From Polaribacter dokdonensis (GTDB lineage Bacteria > Bacteroidota > Bacteroidia > Flavobacteriales > Flavobacteriaceae), in the NCBI RefSeq assembly GCF_024362345.1, contig NZ_CP101505.1, positions 1,136,001 to 1,200,000 of the forward strand: a DNA stretch of 64,000 nt, written 5' to 3'. How positions within the stretch are numbered: the first letter of the stretch is position 1; the number at the start of each line of letters is the position of its first letter. A program made the position numbers and the translations under genes. Positions 44,587 through 52,068 of this stretch are shown one piece after another. The notes beneath the pieces were generated by a model that was not told the origin of the DNA, searched no databases, and saw only the letters and a list, made by a program, of their open reading frames with translations.

Positions 44587-46218
44587 ATGAAAAAACCACT
44601 TTATATTATCCTATTTCTAATTTTAGTTTTAAATTTTTCAGTTATTAAAGCACAAAACATTCAAATTATACCACAGCCAAATTCTATAATTCAGGGCTCA
44701 AATTCATTTACTATTAATGAAAATACTAAAATCATTTCTTCTGATAAAACAGTAAAACTAGCAGAAGATTTGAGAGACTATTTTAAAAGTGAATTCAAAT
44801 TATCTTTAAAAAATAAAGCTACAAACAAACCATTAAAAAACTATATCAAATTTCAAACAGATAATAGTTTAGCAAATGAAGCGTATGAATTAACCATAGA
44901 AAAAAATACAATTACTATTTGTGCTAAAAACAGTGCTGGTTGGTTTTATGGTTCTCAAACTTTAATGCAATTACTTTCTTATAACGCTCACTATTCTAAA
45001 TATGAAAAAGAAATAGATATTAAAGAAATTAAAATAATTGATAAACCAAGATTTAAGTGGAGAGCATTTATGCTAGATGAAGCTAGATATTTTAAAGGAA
45101 AAGAACAAGTAAAGTTACTTTTAAATGAAATGGCTTATTTGAAAATGAACATATTTCATTGGCATTTGGTGGATGATCAAGGTTGGCGAATTGAAATTAA
45201 AAAATATCCAAAATTAACTGAGATAGGATCTAAAAGAAAAAGCACACAAATTGGTCCTTTACAATGGGAAAGCCCTATTCAATCTGCGGAATCACATGAA
45301 GGTTTCTATACTCAAGACGAAATAAAAGAAATTGTAGCTTATGCAAAAGAAAGGAATATTACCATAGTCCCAGAAATAGAAATGCCTGGTCATTCCACAG
45401 CTGCAATTGCTTCTTATTCTTGGTTAGGTACCTCCAAAAAAGAAATAGAAGTACCTATAAAGTTTGGTGTAGGTAAAGATGTTTATGATGTTACAAACCC
45501 AAGAGTTACACAGTTTCTAAAAGATGTCTTAGATGAAGTAATGGAATTATTCCCATCTAAAGTTATTCACATTGGAGGTGATGAAGTAAAATACAATCAT
45601 TGGAAAAATTCATCTTCTGTAAAACAATACATGTCTAAAAAGAATTTAAAAACTCCTGCAGACTTACAAGTATATTTTACCAACTCAATTTCTAAGTACT
45701 TACAAAGTAAAGGCAGAAGAATGATGGGTTGGAACGAAATTATGGGACATAATTTACACGAATATCAAGATAAAAGTGATACCAAAACTTCACAAAAATT
45801 AGCAAAAGAAAGTATAGTTCATTTTTGGAAAGGTGATGTAGAATTAGCAACCACAGCTGCTAAAAATGGCTATGAAATTGTAAATTCATTACATTCATCT
45901 ACCTATTTAGATTATCTATATAAAAACTTACCCTTATCAAAATCGTATGCATTTAATCCTATCCCTAAAGATTTAAGTAATGAGTATCATGATAAAGTAA
46001 TAGGTTTAGGGTGTCAAATGTGGGGAGAATGGATTCCAACAGATGGTGAAATGCATTATAAAGTATTTCCTAGAATTGCTGCATATGCAGAAGTTGGCTG
46101 GACGAATTTAGAAAAGAAAGATTTTAGTGATTTTAAAATAAATCTGAAAAATTTACAAAAAAGATGGTCTGCAAAAGATATTTATTTTGCTCCAGATGAT
46201 TATGTAGAAAAAAAATAA
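44587..46218 (+). CDS. Beta-N-acetylhexosaminidase (GH20), exported
   Basis: A 543-residue family 20 glycoside hydrolase that removes terminal GlcNAc or GalNAc from chitooligosaccharides or glycans by substrate-assisted catalysis. A signal peptide (MKKPLYIILFLILVLNFSVIKAQ) is followed by a GH20b-type N-terminal domain (about 25-145) and the catalytic barrel with FHWHLVDDQGWRIEIK, PEIEMPGHSTAA, and the catalytic pair Asp332-Glu333 in HIGGDEV. GWNEIMG and the C-terminal CQMWGEWIPTDG are typical substrate-pocket segments. Periplasmic or surface. The next two genes could process the released amino sugar. Confidence 0.93.
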   Translation: MKKPLYIILFLILVLNFSVIKAQNIQIIPQPNSIIQGSNSFTINENTKIISSDKTVKLAEDLRDYFKSEFKLSLKNKATNKPLKNYIKFQTDNSLANEAYELTIEKNTITICAKNSAGWFYGSQTLMQLLSYNAHYSKYEKEIDIKEIKIIDKPRFKWRAFMLDEARYFKGKEQVKLLLNEMAYLKMNIFHWHLVDDQGWRIEIKKYPKLTEIGSKRKSTQIGPLQWESPIQSAESHEGFYTQDEIKEIVAYAKERNITIVPEIEMPGHSTAAIASYSWLGTSKKEIEVPIKFGVGKDVYDVTNPRVTQFLKDVLDEVMELFPSKVIHIGGDEVKYNHWKNSSSVKQYMSKKNLKTPADLQVYFTNSISKYLQSKGRRMMGWNEIMGHNLHEYQDKSDTKTSQKLAKESIVHFWKGDVELATTAAKNGYEIVNSLHSSTYLDYLYKNLPLSKSYAFNPIPKDLSNEYHDKVIGLGCQMWGEWIPTDGEMHYKVFPRIAAYAEVGWTNLEKKDFSDFKINLKNLQKRWSAKDIYFAPDDYVEKK

Positions 46219-46224
46219 TTTAAT

Positions 46225-47304
46225 TTGAAAGAAATAATTTCTATTGCTCCAGGAAGAACTTGTTTATTTGGTGATCATCAAGATTATTTGGGTTTACCCA
46301 TTATTGCTTGCGCTATTGACAAACATATTACCATAAAAGCAACTATAAACACGACTAATAATTTTGTTATTGATTTACCAGACATCAATCAAAAAAGAAT
46401 AATACCTATAGATGCAAATGAAGAGAATCTTAATCCAGGTGATTTTTTAAAATCTAGCCTTCAGGTTTTAAGAAGATATAATTGCATTCCTAATTCTGGT
46501 TATACTATTTTAATAACAGGTACCATTCCTATTAATTCTGGTACTTCAAGCTCTTCTGCTTTAACAGTAGCTTGGATTCAATTTCTAATAAAAGCCTTTG
46601 GACCTGAAACACTTTTAGCTCCAGAAAAATTATCTCAATTAGCTTATGAAGCTGAAGTTTTAGAGTTAAACGCTCCAGGAGGTAAAATGGATCAATACAG
46701 TATTGGACTTGGAAATATCATTTATTTGGAAACAGGTGATCAGTTTTCCTATCAGGTTTTAAAAAATCCAGTTCCTGGTTTAATTATGGCAGATTCAGGA
46801 GTTCCAAAGGAAACCACTGCCCTATTACATCGATTAAAAACAAATTCGTGGAAAGCGATTCAAGAAGTTCAAAAAGAGCTACCTGATTTTAAAATAGAAA
46901 CAGCAAACATAAACGAGTTAGATAAATATCTAAAATCATTACCAATTGACTTACAACCCTATTTAGAAGCTGCTATTGGTAATTATACAGTTACAAAAAA
47001 TGCTCTTCTAGAATTTAAGAAAGATAAATTAGATCTTGTAGCTATTGGTAATTTGATGAATAAGCATCATTATTACTTAAAAGAGCTGCTTAAAATTACG
47101 GTTCCAAAAATTGATGTAATGATTGATGCTGCTTTATCTGCTGGAGCATTAGGCGCAAAAATTGTGGGTTCTGGAGGTGGAGGAAGTATTGCAGTTATTA
47201 CAGATGAGAAAAATAAAGATAAAATTACAGAGGCATTAATTAAAGCAGGATCTAAAAGTGTATACTTTGCAAATGTTGATTCTGGTGCAAGAATAATTGA
47301 ATAA
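46225..47304 (+). CDS. GHMP kinase, galactokinase-like
   Basis: A 359-residue sugar kinase of the GHMP superfamily. It has the galactokinase-type start PGRTCLFGDHQDY, motif 2 PINSGTSSSSALTVAW (phosphate loop) and the third motif GAKIVGSGGGGSIAVI. LNAPGGKMDQYS carries the catalytic aspartate. It would phosphorylate C1 of a sugar. Whether the sugar is galactose or, in view of the GH20 neighbour, N-acetylhexosamine is inference. Translation starts at TTG (46225), 6 bases after the GH20 stop; no in-frame ATG precedes the first conserved strand. Overlaps the operon with the nucleotidyltransferase. Confidence 0.87.
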   Translation: MKEIISIAPGRTCLFGDHQDYLGLPIIACAIDKHITIKATINTTNNFVIDLPDINQKRIIPIDANEENLNPGDFLKSSLQVLRRYNCIPNSGYTILITGTIPINSGTSSSSALTVAWIQFLIKAFGPETLLAPEKLSQLAYEAEVLELNAPGGKMDQYSIGLGNIIYLETGDQFSYQVLKNPVPGLIMADSGVPKETTALLHRLKTNSWKAIQEVQKELPDFKIETANINELDKYLKSLPIDLQPYLEAAIGNYTVTKNALLEFKKDKLDLVAIGNLMNKHHYYLKELLKITVPKIDVMIDAALSAGALGAKIVGSGGGGSIAVITDEKNKDKITEALIKAGSKSVYFANVDSGARIIE

Positions 47305-47305
47305 T

Positions 47306-48178
47306 ATGCATAACAATTTAATCATTTTAGCAGGTGGCATGTCCTCTAGAATGAAGAAACCAGCAGTTTCAAAAAACCTTAACATTAAGGATGCAGAACA
47401 AGCTAACAATAGAAGTAAGAGCTTAATTGGTGTTGGTAAAGACAATAGACCTTTAATGGACTATTTACTCTATAATGCCAAAAAAGCTGGCTATAAAAAT
47501 GTTTACATTGTTATCAATAAAAACGGTGCTCTTTTTAAAAAGTTCTATGGATCAAAAACTGAAAATAATAATTTTAAAGATTTAAATATTTCCTTTCCTA
47601 TTCAAACAATTCCTGAGAATAGAGAAAAACCTTTTGGTACTGCAGATGCTGTTTTACATACATTAGAACAATTTCCTAAATTAAAATTAAAACAATTTAC
47701 GGTTTGTAATAGTGATAATTTATATTCCATAAAGGCATTAAGATTATTGAGAAAATCTTTAAACAAAAATGCACTTATTTCTTATGATAGAGATCACTTA
47801 AAGTTTTCACAAAATAAAATTTACTCTTTTGCAATAATGAATTTAGATAATAACAATTATCTTAAGGATATTATCGAAAAACCTACTAATGAAGAAGCAG
47901 AAAACTACAAAGATAAAGATGGTAAAATTAGGGTAAGCATGAATATTTTTAAATTGGATGGACCAACAATTTATAAACATCTAAAAAATTGTCCTGTAAA
48001 TCCAAAACGAGATGAAAAAGAATTGCCAACTGTTGTTATAAATTCCATTGATGAAAACCCAATTAGTTTTTTAACAATTCCACTTTCAGAACACGTCCCA
48101 GACTTAACAGCAAAAGACGATATTCAGATCGTTAAAAAATTTATACAACAGAATTATCCAGAAAATTTAGATTGGTAA
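47306..48178 (+). CDS. Sugar-phosphate nucleotidyltransferase
   Basis: A 290-residue nucleotidyltransferase of the NTP_transferase (glucose-1-phosphate or GlcNAc-1-phosphate uridylyltransferase-like) fold. The N-terminal loop LIILAGGMSSRMKKP is the nucleotide-binding signature, PFGTADAVLHTLEQF the Gly/Thr-Ala-Asp region, and VCNSDNLYS the metal-binding aspartate motif. ATG at 47306 is preferred over an in-frame TTG at 47297 that lies inside the kinase gene. It follows the kinase directly, matching a two-step kinase and pyrophosphorylase path from a free sugar to a nucleotide sugar. An insertion (about 28-40, NLNIKDAEQANNRS) is present. Specific sugar and nucleotide unknown. Confidence 0.85.
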   Translation: MHNNLIILAGGMSSRMKKPAVSKNLNIKDAEQANNRSKSLIGVGKDNRPLMDYLLYNAKKAGYKNVYIVINKNGALFKKFYGSKTENNNFKDLNISFPIQTIPENREKPFGTADAVLHTLEQFPKLKLKQFTVCNSDNLYSIKALRLLRKSLNKNALISYDRDHLKFSQNKIYSFAIMNLDNNNYLKDIIEKPTNEEAENYKDKDGKIRVSMNIFKLDGPTIYKHLKNCPVNPKRDEKELPTVVINSIDENPISFLTIPLSEHVPDLTAKDDIQIVKKFIQQNYPENLDW

Positions 48179-48319
48179 TAACTAATCAACTATAATTAGC
48201 TATTTAATGTTAAACATGTATTTAGGTAATAATTTATAGATCTAGATTACACAAGTTATTAACATTTAACCTCTTAAATTAAATATTTCTCTTAAAAATA
48301 GTATATTGCAACACTTTTT

Positions 48320-48337
48320 AACCCCTTAACCCCTTAA
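48320..48337 (+). repeat. Short tandem direct repeat in leader
   Basis: AACCCCTTAACCCCTTAA: two adjacent copies of AACCCCTTA-like units, ending 2 bases before the ATG of the small membrane protein gene. It may affect translation initiation or arise by slippage. Confidence 0.5.
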
Positions 48338-48339
48338 TT

Positions 48340-48558
48340 ATGGATAAACATACCATAAAACAAGTGTGTGTGCTTGCATTCACTTCAGTTATACTCTATT
48401 TCTCAGGAATACATTTAATGACAATTGGAAACTTAAAAAACCTATCAGATGGTCTAGTTGTAATAGCTTTCTTTTTAGCATTTTTCCCATTTTTAGGAAA
48501 TTTTGCTACATTAAGTATCAAATGCTTTAAAAGAGTTTTAAGTCTCAAAATCTTCTAA
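48340..48558 (+). CDS. Small two-helix membrane protein (paralogue A)
   Basis: A 72-residue hydrophobic protein with two predicted membrane helices (about residues 8-27 and 37-57) joined by a short loop, N-terminus cytoplasmic and basic C-terminus. It is a clear paralogue of the next gene, aligning without gaps over about 60 residues (KQ...LYFSG...L.D...FF...FPF..NF). I know of no named family. A 160-base gap precedes it with an imperfect -7-like TATATTGC at 48302-48309. Codon use looks like neighbours. Confidence 0.7.
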   Translation: MDKHTIKQVCVLAFTSVILYFSGIHLMTIGNLKNLSDGLVVIAFFLAFFPFLGNFATLSIKCFKRVLSLKIF

Positions 48559-48615
48559 TTCTTACGATTAAATATTTTTTTGTACATTTACTTAAATTGT
48601 AATTCCCCCACAATA

Positions 48616-48846
48616 ATGAATAAACTTATATTTAAGCAAACGATAGTCGTTTTAGTTACAGCAGTAGTATTATACTTTTCAGGTTTTTATTTAGCTTCAA
48701 ACGAAGGAGTTGAGAGTCTTTTAGACGCTTTTATGGTTATGATTTTTTTCATAACACTATTCCCTTTTATTTTTAATTTTATTAAACTAGTATATAGATT
48801 TTTAAAAACTATATATAATTTACTAATATTTAAAACGGAATATTAG
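48616..48846 (+). CDS. Small two-helix membrane protein (paralogue B)
   Basis: A 76-residue protein with the same layout as paralogue A: helices at about 7-27 and 38-58 and a lysine/tyrosine-rich tail (YNLLIFKTEY). The ATG at 48616 aligns with the start of paralogue A; an upstream in-frame TTG at 48580 would add 12 residues without similarity. Its stop is 3 bases from the end of the convergent gene. The pair looks like a recent tandem duplication that has diverged. Function unknown. Confidence 0.7.
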   Translation: MNKLIFKQTIVVLVTAVVLYFSGFYLASNEGVESLLDAFMVMIFFITLFPFIFNFIKLVYRFLKTIYNLLIFKTEY

Positions 48847-48849
48847 AAA

Positions 48850-49347
48850 TTAGTTTTGAGCTCTAGTTGTATTTAATAGTTTATTTGTAGAGTTAATATA
48901 ACTATTATAGATTGAACTATATTGAACCAAATCATTAAAATGATAGTCATTGGTTTTTTCTGCACTCAATAAAGTATCCCCATTTTTTAAAATGATATTA
49001 TTGTGAAAATCGTTTATTTCTGAAATTTCCAAAATGGCATCCTTACTGAATGGTATTAAAACATTTTGAGAAGCTAGTAATCTACTTTTACCAGATATTC
49101 TATCCAAAAGCTTTACATCTGCCTTTACTACATTGTATCCTCTAGCCTTTTTTAGTATAGTTGACTCTACATAAAACATAATTTTAGAAGAAGGCCTACA
49201 TTCAAAATATTCGTTATTCAGAGTTTCTATAACATCAATTTTATTTAGATTTACGGAGTTTTTAGCAGGATTCGATTCTATTTTGGTGAATGAAAAAATT
49301 CCAACTAGTAGTACAAATAAAGCAGTTATTTTTTTAATCGTTTTCAT
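48850..49347 (-). CDS. Exported hypothetical protein
   Basis: A 165-residue protein with a signal peptide (MKTIKKITALFVLLVGIFSFTKIES) and no further membrane segment. The mature part is mixed alpha/beta with a single cysteine (ECRPSSKIMF) and segments YVESTILKKARGYN and LEISEINDFHNNIILKNG. I recognise no family. A -7 box (49369-49376) lies 22 bases upstream, so it is a monocistronic gene between tRNAs and the small-membrane-protein pair, whose 3' end it meets tail to tail. Confidence 0.7.
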   Translation of the reverse strand: MKTIKKITALFVLLVGIFSFTKIESNPAKNSVNLNKIDVIETLNNEYFECRPSSKIMFYVESTILKKARGYNVVKADVKLLDRISGKSRLLASQNVLIPFSKDAILEISEINDFHNNIILKNGDTLLSAEKTNDYHFNDLVQYSSIYNSYINSTNKLLNTTRAQN

Positions 49348-49368
49348 AATTAGGGTATTTGTTCTCTA

Positions 49369-49376
49369 CAAATTTA
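49369..49376 (-). promoter_or_regulatory. Predicted -7 box TAAATTTG for the exported hypothetical gene
   Basis: An exact TAnnTTTG match on the minus strand 22 bases before the start codon. No -33 TTTG at standard spacing. Confidence 0.5.
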
Positions 49377-49469
49377 GTCCATAATTAGCTCCAGTTTAAT
49401 AATTTTCGTCAAATGGCTTTTAAGGGCAGTCGAATTGAGATGTTTGTTAAGATGAACAAAACCTTTATA

Positions 49470-49501
49470 AAACAAAAAACCACCACATTTCTGTGATGGT
49501 T
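49470..49501 (-). terminator. Rho-independent terminator of the tRNA operon
   Basis: On the minus strand AACCATCAC pairs with GTGGTGGTT (one G-T pair), loop AGAAAT, then TTTTGTTTT. It lies 5 bases past the tRNA-Arg 3' end. Confidence 0.8.
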
Positions 49502-49505
49502 TAAG

Positions 49506-49579
49506 TGAGCCCTGAAGGATTCGAACCTTCGACCGCCTCCTTAGAAGGGAGGTGCTCTATCCAGCTGAGCTAAGAGCCC
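49506..49579 (-). tRNA. tRNA-Arg (anticodon TCT)
   Basis: A cloverleaf with acceptor stem GGGCTCT/AGGGCTC (one non-Watson-Crick position), D-arm AGCTCAGCTGGATAGAGC, anticodon loop CTTCTAA giving TCT, T-arm GAAGGTTCGAATCCTTC, and discriminator A. The 3' CCA is not encoded. It reads AGA and AGG arginine codons and is last in the three-tRNA operon. Confidence 0.96.
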
Positions 49580-49608
49580 GTAGTTTTTATGTTTCTACGA
49601 AAACAAAG

Positions 49609-49683
49609 TCGGGGTGGCAGGATTCGAACCTGCGACCTCCTCGTCCCAAACGAGGCGCGATGACCGGGCTACGCTACACCCCG
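49609..49683 (-). tRNA. tRNA-Pro (anticodon TGG)
   Basis: Acceptor CGGGGTG pairs with CACCCCG, D-arm GTAGCGTAGCCCGGTCATCGC, anticodon loop TTTGGGA giving TGG, T-arm GCAGGTTCGAATCCTGC, discriminator A, no encoded CCA. Middle gene of the operon. Confidence 0.96.
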
Positions 49684-49694
49684 AGTGCAATTTG

Positions 49695-49777
49695 CGGAGA
49701 GACAGGGACTCGAACCCTGGCGACCAAAAAGGTCGACAGATTAGCAATCTGCTGCATTACCACTCTGCCACCTCTCC
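49695..49777 (-). tRNA. tRNA-Ser (anticodon GCT)
   Basis: Acceptor GGAGAGG pairs with TCTCTCC, anticodon loop TTGCTAA giving GCT, a long variable arm (CGACC...GGTCG) typical of class II tRNA-Ser, T-arm CAGGGTTCGAGTCCCTG, discriminator G, no encoded CCA. First gene of the operon, 11 bases from tRNA-Pro. Confidence 0.96.
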
Positions 49778-49818
49778 ATAAATTCCTACTATGAAATAGT
49801 TGAAATAAATTGCGAGTG

Positions 49819-49849
49819 CAAATGTAATATTAGAATTACAATTTACCAA
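49819..49849 (-). promoter_or_regulatory. Predicted promoter of the tRNA operon
   Basis: On the minus strand TTG (49847-49849) and TACATTTG (49819-49826) are separated by 20 bases. The transcript would start about 30 bases before mature tRNA-Ser. Confidence 0.65.
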
Positions 49850-49877
49850 GATTTTTTAATCTTTTTATTAAGTTTTT

Positions 49878-51941
49878 TTATTCTGGATATTCTACTCTTA
49901 AATGATATATGTTCATTAGCTTTTTCTTAATTACTTTTTTAATCAATTTAATCTCTCTGAAAGTGATATCAGAATTCACAAATTGATTATCGGCCATTTG
50001 TTTATCAATGATTTTATCAATTAAATCACTTATAGATTGAGCTGTTGGGTTTTTAATACTTTTAGAAGCTGCTTCTGCAGCATCGCACATCATTAATATA
50101 GCAGTTTCTTTAGAGAAAGGAATAGGCCCTTTGTATTTAAACTTCTCAATATCGACATTTGTATCTGGATTAAGCTCTTGCTCTTTCTTATAGAAATAAT
50201 AGGTAGAACTTGTTCCATGATGTGTTCTAATAAAATCTATAATTCGATCTGGAATATTATTTTTCTTAGCTAATTCAACACCCTTTATTACATGGTCAGT
50301 TATTATTTTACTACTGTCTCTAGGAGATAAATCATTATGAGGATTAACACCAGTAGATTGGTTTTCTATAAAATACATTGGATTAAGCATTTTACCAACA
50401 TCATGATATAGAGCTCCTGTTCTTACTAACATCGAATTTGCTCCAATTTCATTGGCAGCAGCTTCAGCTAAATTTGCTACTTGCATGGAATGTTGAAACG
50501 TACCTGGTGCTTCTTCATTCAATTGTCTCAAAAGTTTAGTATTTGTATTTGATAACTCTAACAAAGTAACATCTGATACTAATCCAAAAACTTTTTCATA
50601 GATATAAATTAAAATTATTGATAAAAAAGAAAGTAAACCGTTCATTGCAAACAACACAAAATAATCCCAGTTTATTTGTGAAGCATTTCCTTCTTTAATT
50701 ACAGAAAATGCAAAATAGGTTAACATATATATTCCTGTAATCTGCGCTACAGAAATAAACAGATTTGCTCTTTTATAAAGTTCTGATACTGTTAAAATAG
50801 TAACTATACCAGCAATAATATGTAAGTAAATGAATTCAAAACTATTGGGTACAATATATCCTAATAGAAGAACCGTTAAAACATGACTAAACAAGCCTAA
50901 CCTTGCATCAAAAAATGCTTTAATAATTATTGGCAGAATACTTAAAGGAACTACATATAAATAATCTGAATTGTATTTTATAACTAGAGTCTGAATAAAA
51001 ATTATTGCGAATACATTAAAAAATATAAACGTTACTTTATTGTTATTTTCATAAATTTCTGTTCTGTATTTATGTAAAAACAACAACAACATTAATAAGG
51101 CTAAGGAAACTAAAATGGTGTATCCTAATACAATCCAGTTGTAATTGGAATCTGTCCAAATTTTAGATTCTGACTCACTTTTTAGCGAGTTTAAAATAGC
51201 TAGTTTTTTGCCCTCTACAATGTCCCCTTTCAAGATAATCAACTCTCCTTCAGAAACTTTACCTTTTGTATAAGAAATGTGATCAATATCATTCTGAATT
51301 ATTTTCTCTGTAAACTCTTTGTCATAAGATACATTTGGTTTAATAATACTCGCTAATATATTTAAAAGTAACTTTTGGTTATAGGAAAGAGGTTTATCAC
51401 CAATATTATTGTTGATTAAGGCCAAAACTTCTTTCGAATTTAAAAGACTTTTAAAAAGGATATCTTCAACTTCATTCTCCTTTTTTAACGCTATAATCTC
51501 ATCTTCTTCAGATACTCTATCTTCGCTAACAACTTCTAAATACCCAAAAGTGTAGACCTTCTTAATAATATTATCTCCTACTCTCTTTAAATTTATTTTA
51601 TCTGGTTCTGTTAAAGAGTCTGTTATTTTTAATTTAGATATTTTCTCTGTGAAAGAAGATTTTACCTGACTTACAATATCATTATCATATTGAAAATAGA
51701 GTTTCGCATTTACCTCTATTTGTTTTTTTTCTAAATTAATTTCCTCTTCCGTTTTTTGAATTGCAAAATCGAAAGTAGCATACAAATTGTCATATTTCCA
51801 AAGCTGACCGTTATTAAAATCATACTTGAATTGCCCTCCTTTAGGAAATAAATAAACGATAGCAACTGTGGTTATCAGAAATAGAATTACCTTGTAAATA
51901 ATAGTGTTATTTCTGTATATTTTATTGATAAAATCACTCAT
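49878..51941 (-). CDS. 7TM-HD family phosphohydrolase (PgpH-like)
   Basis: A 687-residue membrane protein that in its best-known relatives (PgpH) hydrolyses cyclic di-AMP. Layout: a first membrane helix (about 15-32), a long extracytoplasmic domain (about 33-265), six to seven further helices (about 268-455), and a C-terminal cytoplasmic HD domain (about 475-687). The HD signature is HSMQVANLAEAAANEIGA, GALYHDVGKMLNP, ITDHVIKGVELA and RTHHGTSSTYYF, with both metal-binding histidines and the HD pair present. It is promoted on its own (-7 at 51962-51969) and is the likely c-di-AMP-degrading enzyme of this cell. Confidence 0.92.
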   Translation of the reverse strand: MSDFINKIYRNNTIIYKVILFLITTVAIVYLFPKGGQFKYDFNNGQLWKYDNLYATFDFAIQKTEEEINLEKKQIEVNAKLYFQYDNDIVSQVKSSFTEKISKLKITDSLTEPDKINLKRVGDNIIKKVYTFGYLEVVSEDRVSEEDEIIALKKENEVEDILFKSLLNSKEVLALINNNIGDKPLSYNQKLLLNILASIIKPNVSYDKEFTEKIIQNDIDHISYTKGKVSEGELIILKGDIVEGKKLAILNSLKSESESKIWTDSNYNWIVLGYTILVSLALLMLLLFLHKYRTEIYENNNKVTFIFFNVFAIIFIQTLVIKYNSDYLYVVPLSILPIIIKAFFDARLGLFSHVLTVLLLGYIVPNSFEFIYLHIIAGIVTILTVSELYKRANLFISVAQITGIYMLTYFAFSVIKEGNASQINWDYFVLFAMNGLLSFLSIILIYIYEKVFGLVSDVTLLELSNTNTKLLRQLNEEAPGTFQHSMQVANLAEAAANEIGANSMLVRTGALYHDVGKMLNPMYFIENQSTGVNPHNDLSPRDSSKIITDHVIKGVELAKKNNIPDRIIDFIRTHHGTSSTYYFYKKEQELNPDTNVDIEKFKYKGPIPFSKETAILMMCDAAEAASKSIKNPTAQSISDLIDKIIDKQMADNQFVNSDITFREIKLIKKVIKKKLMNIYHLRVEYPE

Positions 51942-51961
51942 AAAAACTAGCGTTATAAAAA

Positions 51962-51969
51962 CAAACTTA
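51962..51969 (-). promoter_or_regulatory. Predicted -7 box TAAGTTTG for the PgpH-like gene
   Basis: An exact TAnnTTTG match on the minus strand 20 bases before the start codon. No -33 TTTG at standard spacing. Confidence 0.5.
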
Positions 51970-52068
51970 CAGTAAAAAAATGAAGCCTAAAAATTAAGAT
52001 TTCTTTTTGATTTAAAATGGTTATTTTCGCAAGACAAACAAACGAATTAAGACATAAAAATATATAGT

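Noticed and set aside
49552..49794. An 80-codon plus-strand frame with WQDSNLRPPRPKRG-like text
   Set aside because: It is the complement of the tRNA-Arg, tRNA-Pro and tRNA-Ser genes. Translations of this kind are well-known artefacts over tRNA clusters.
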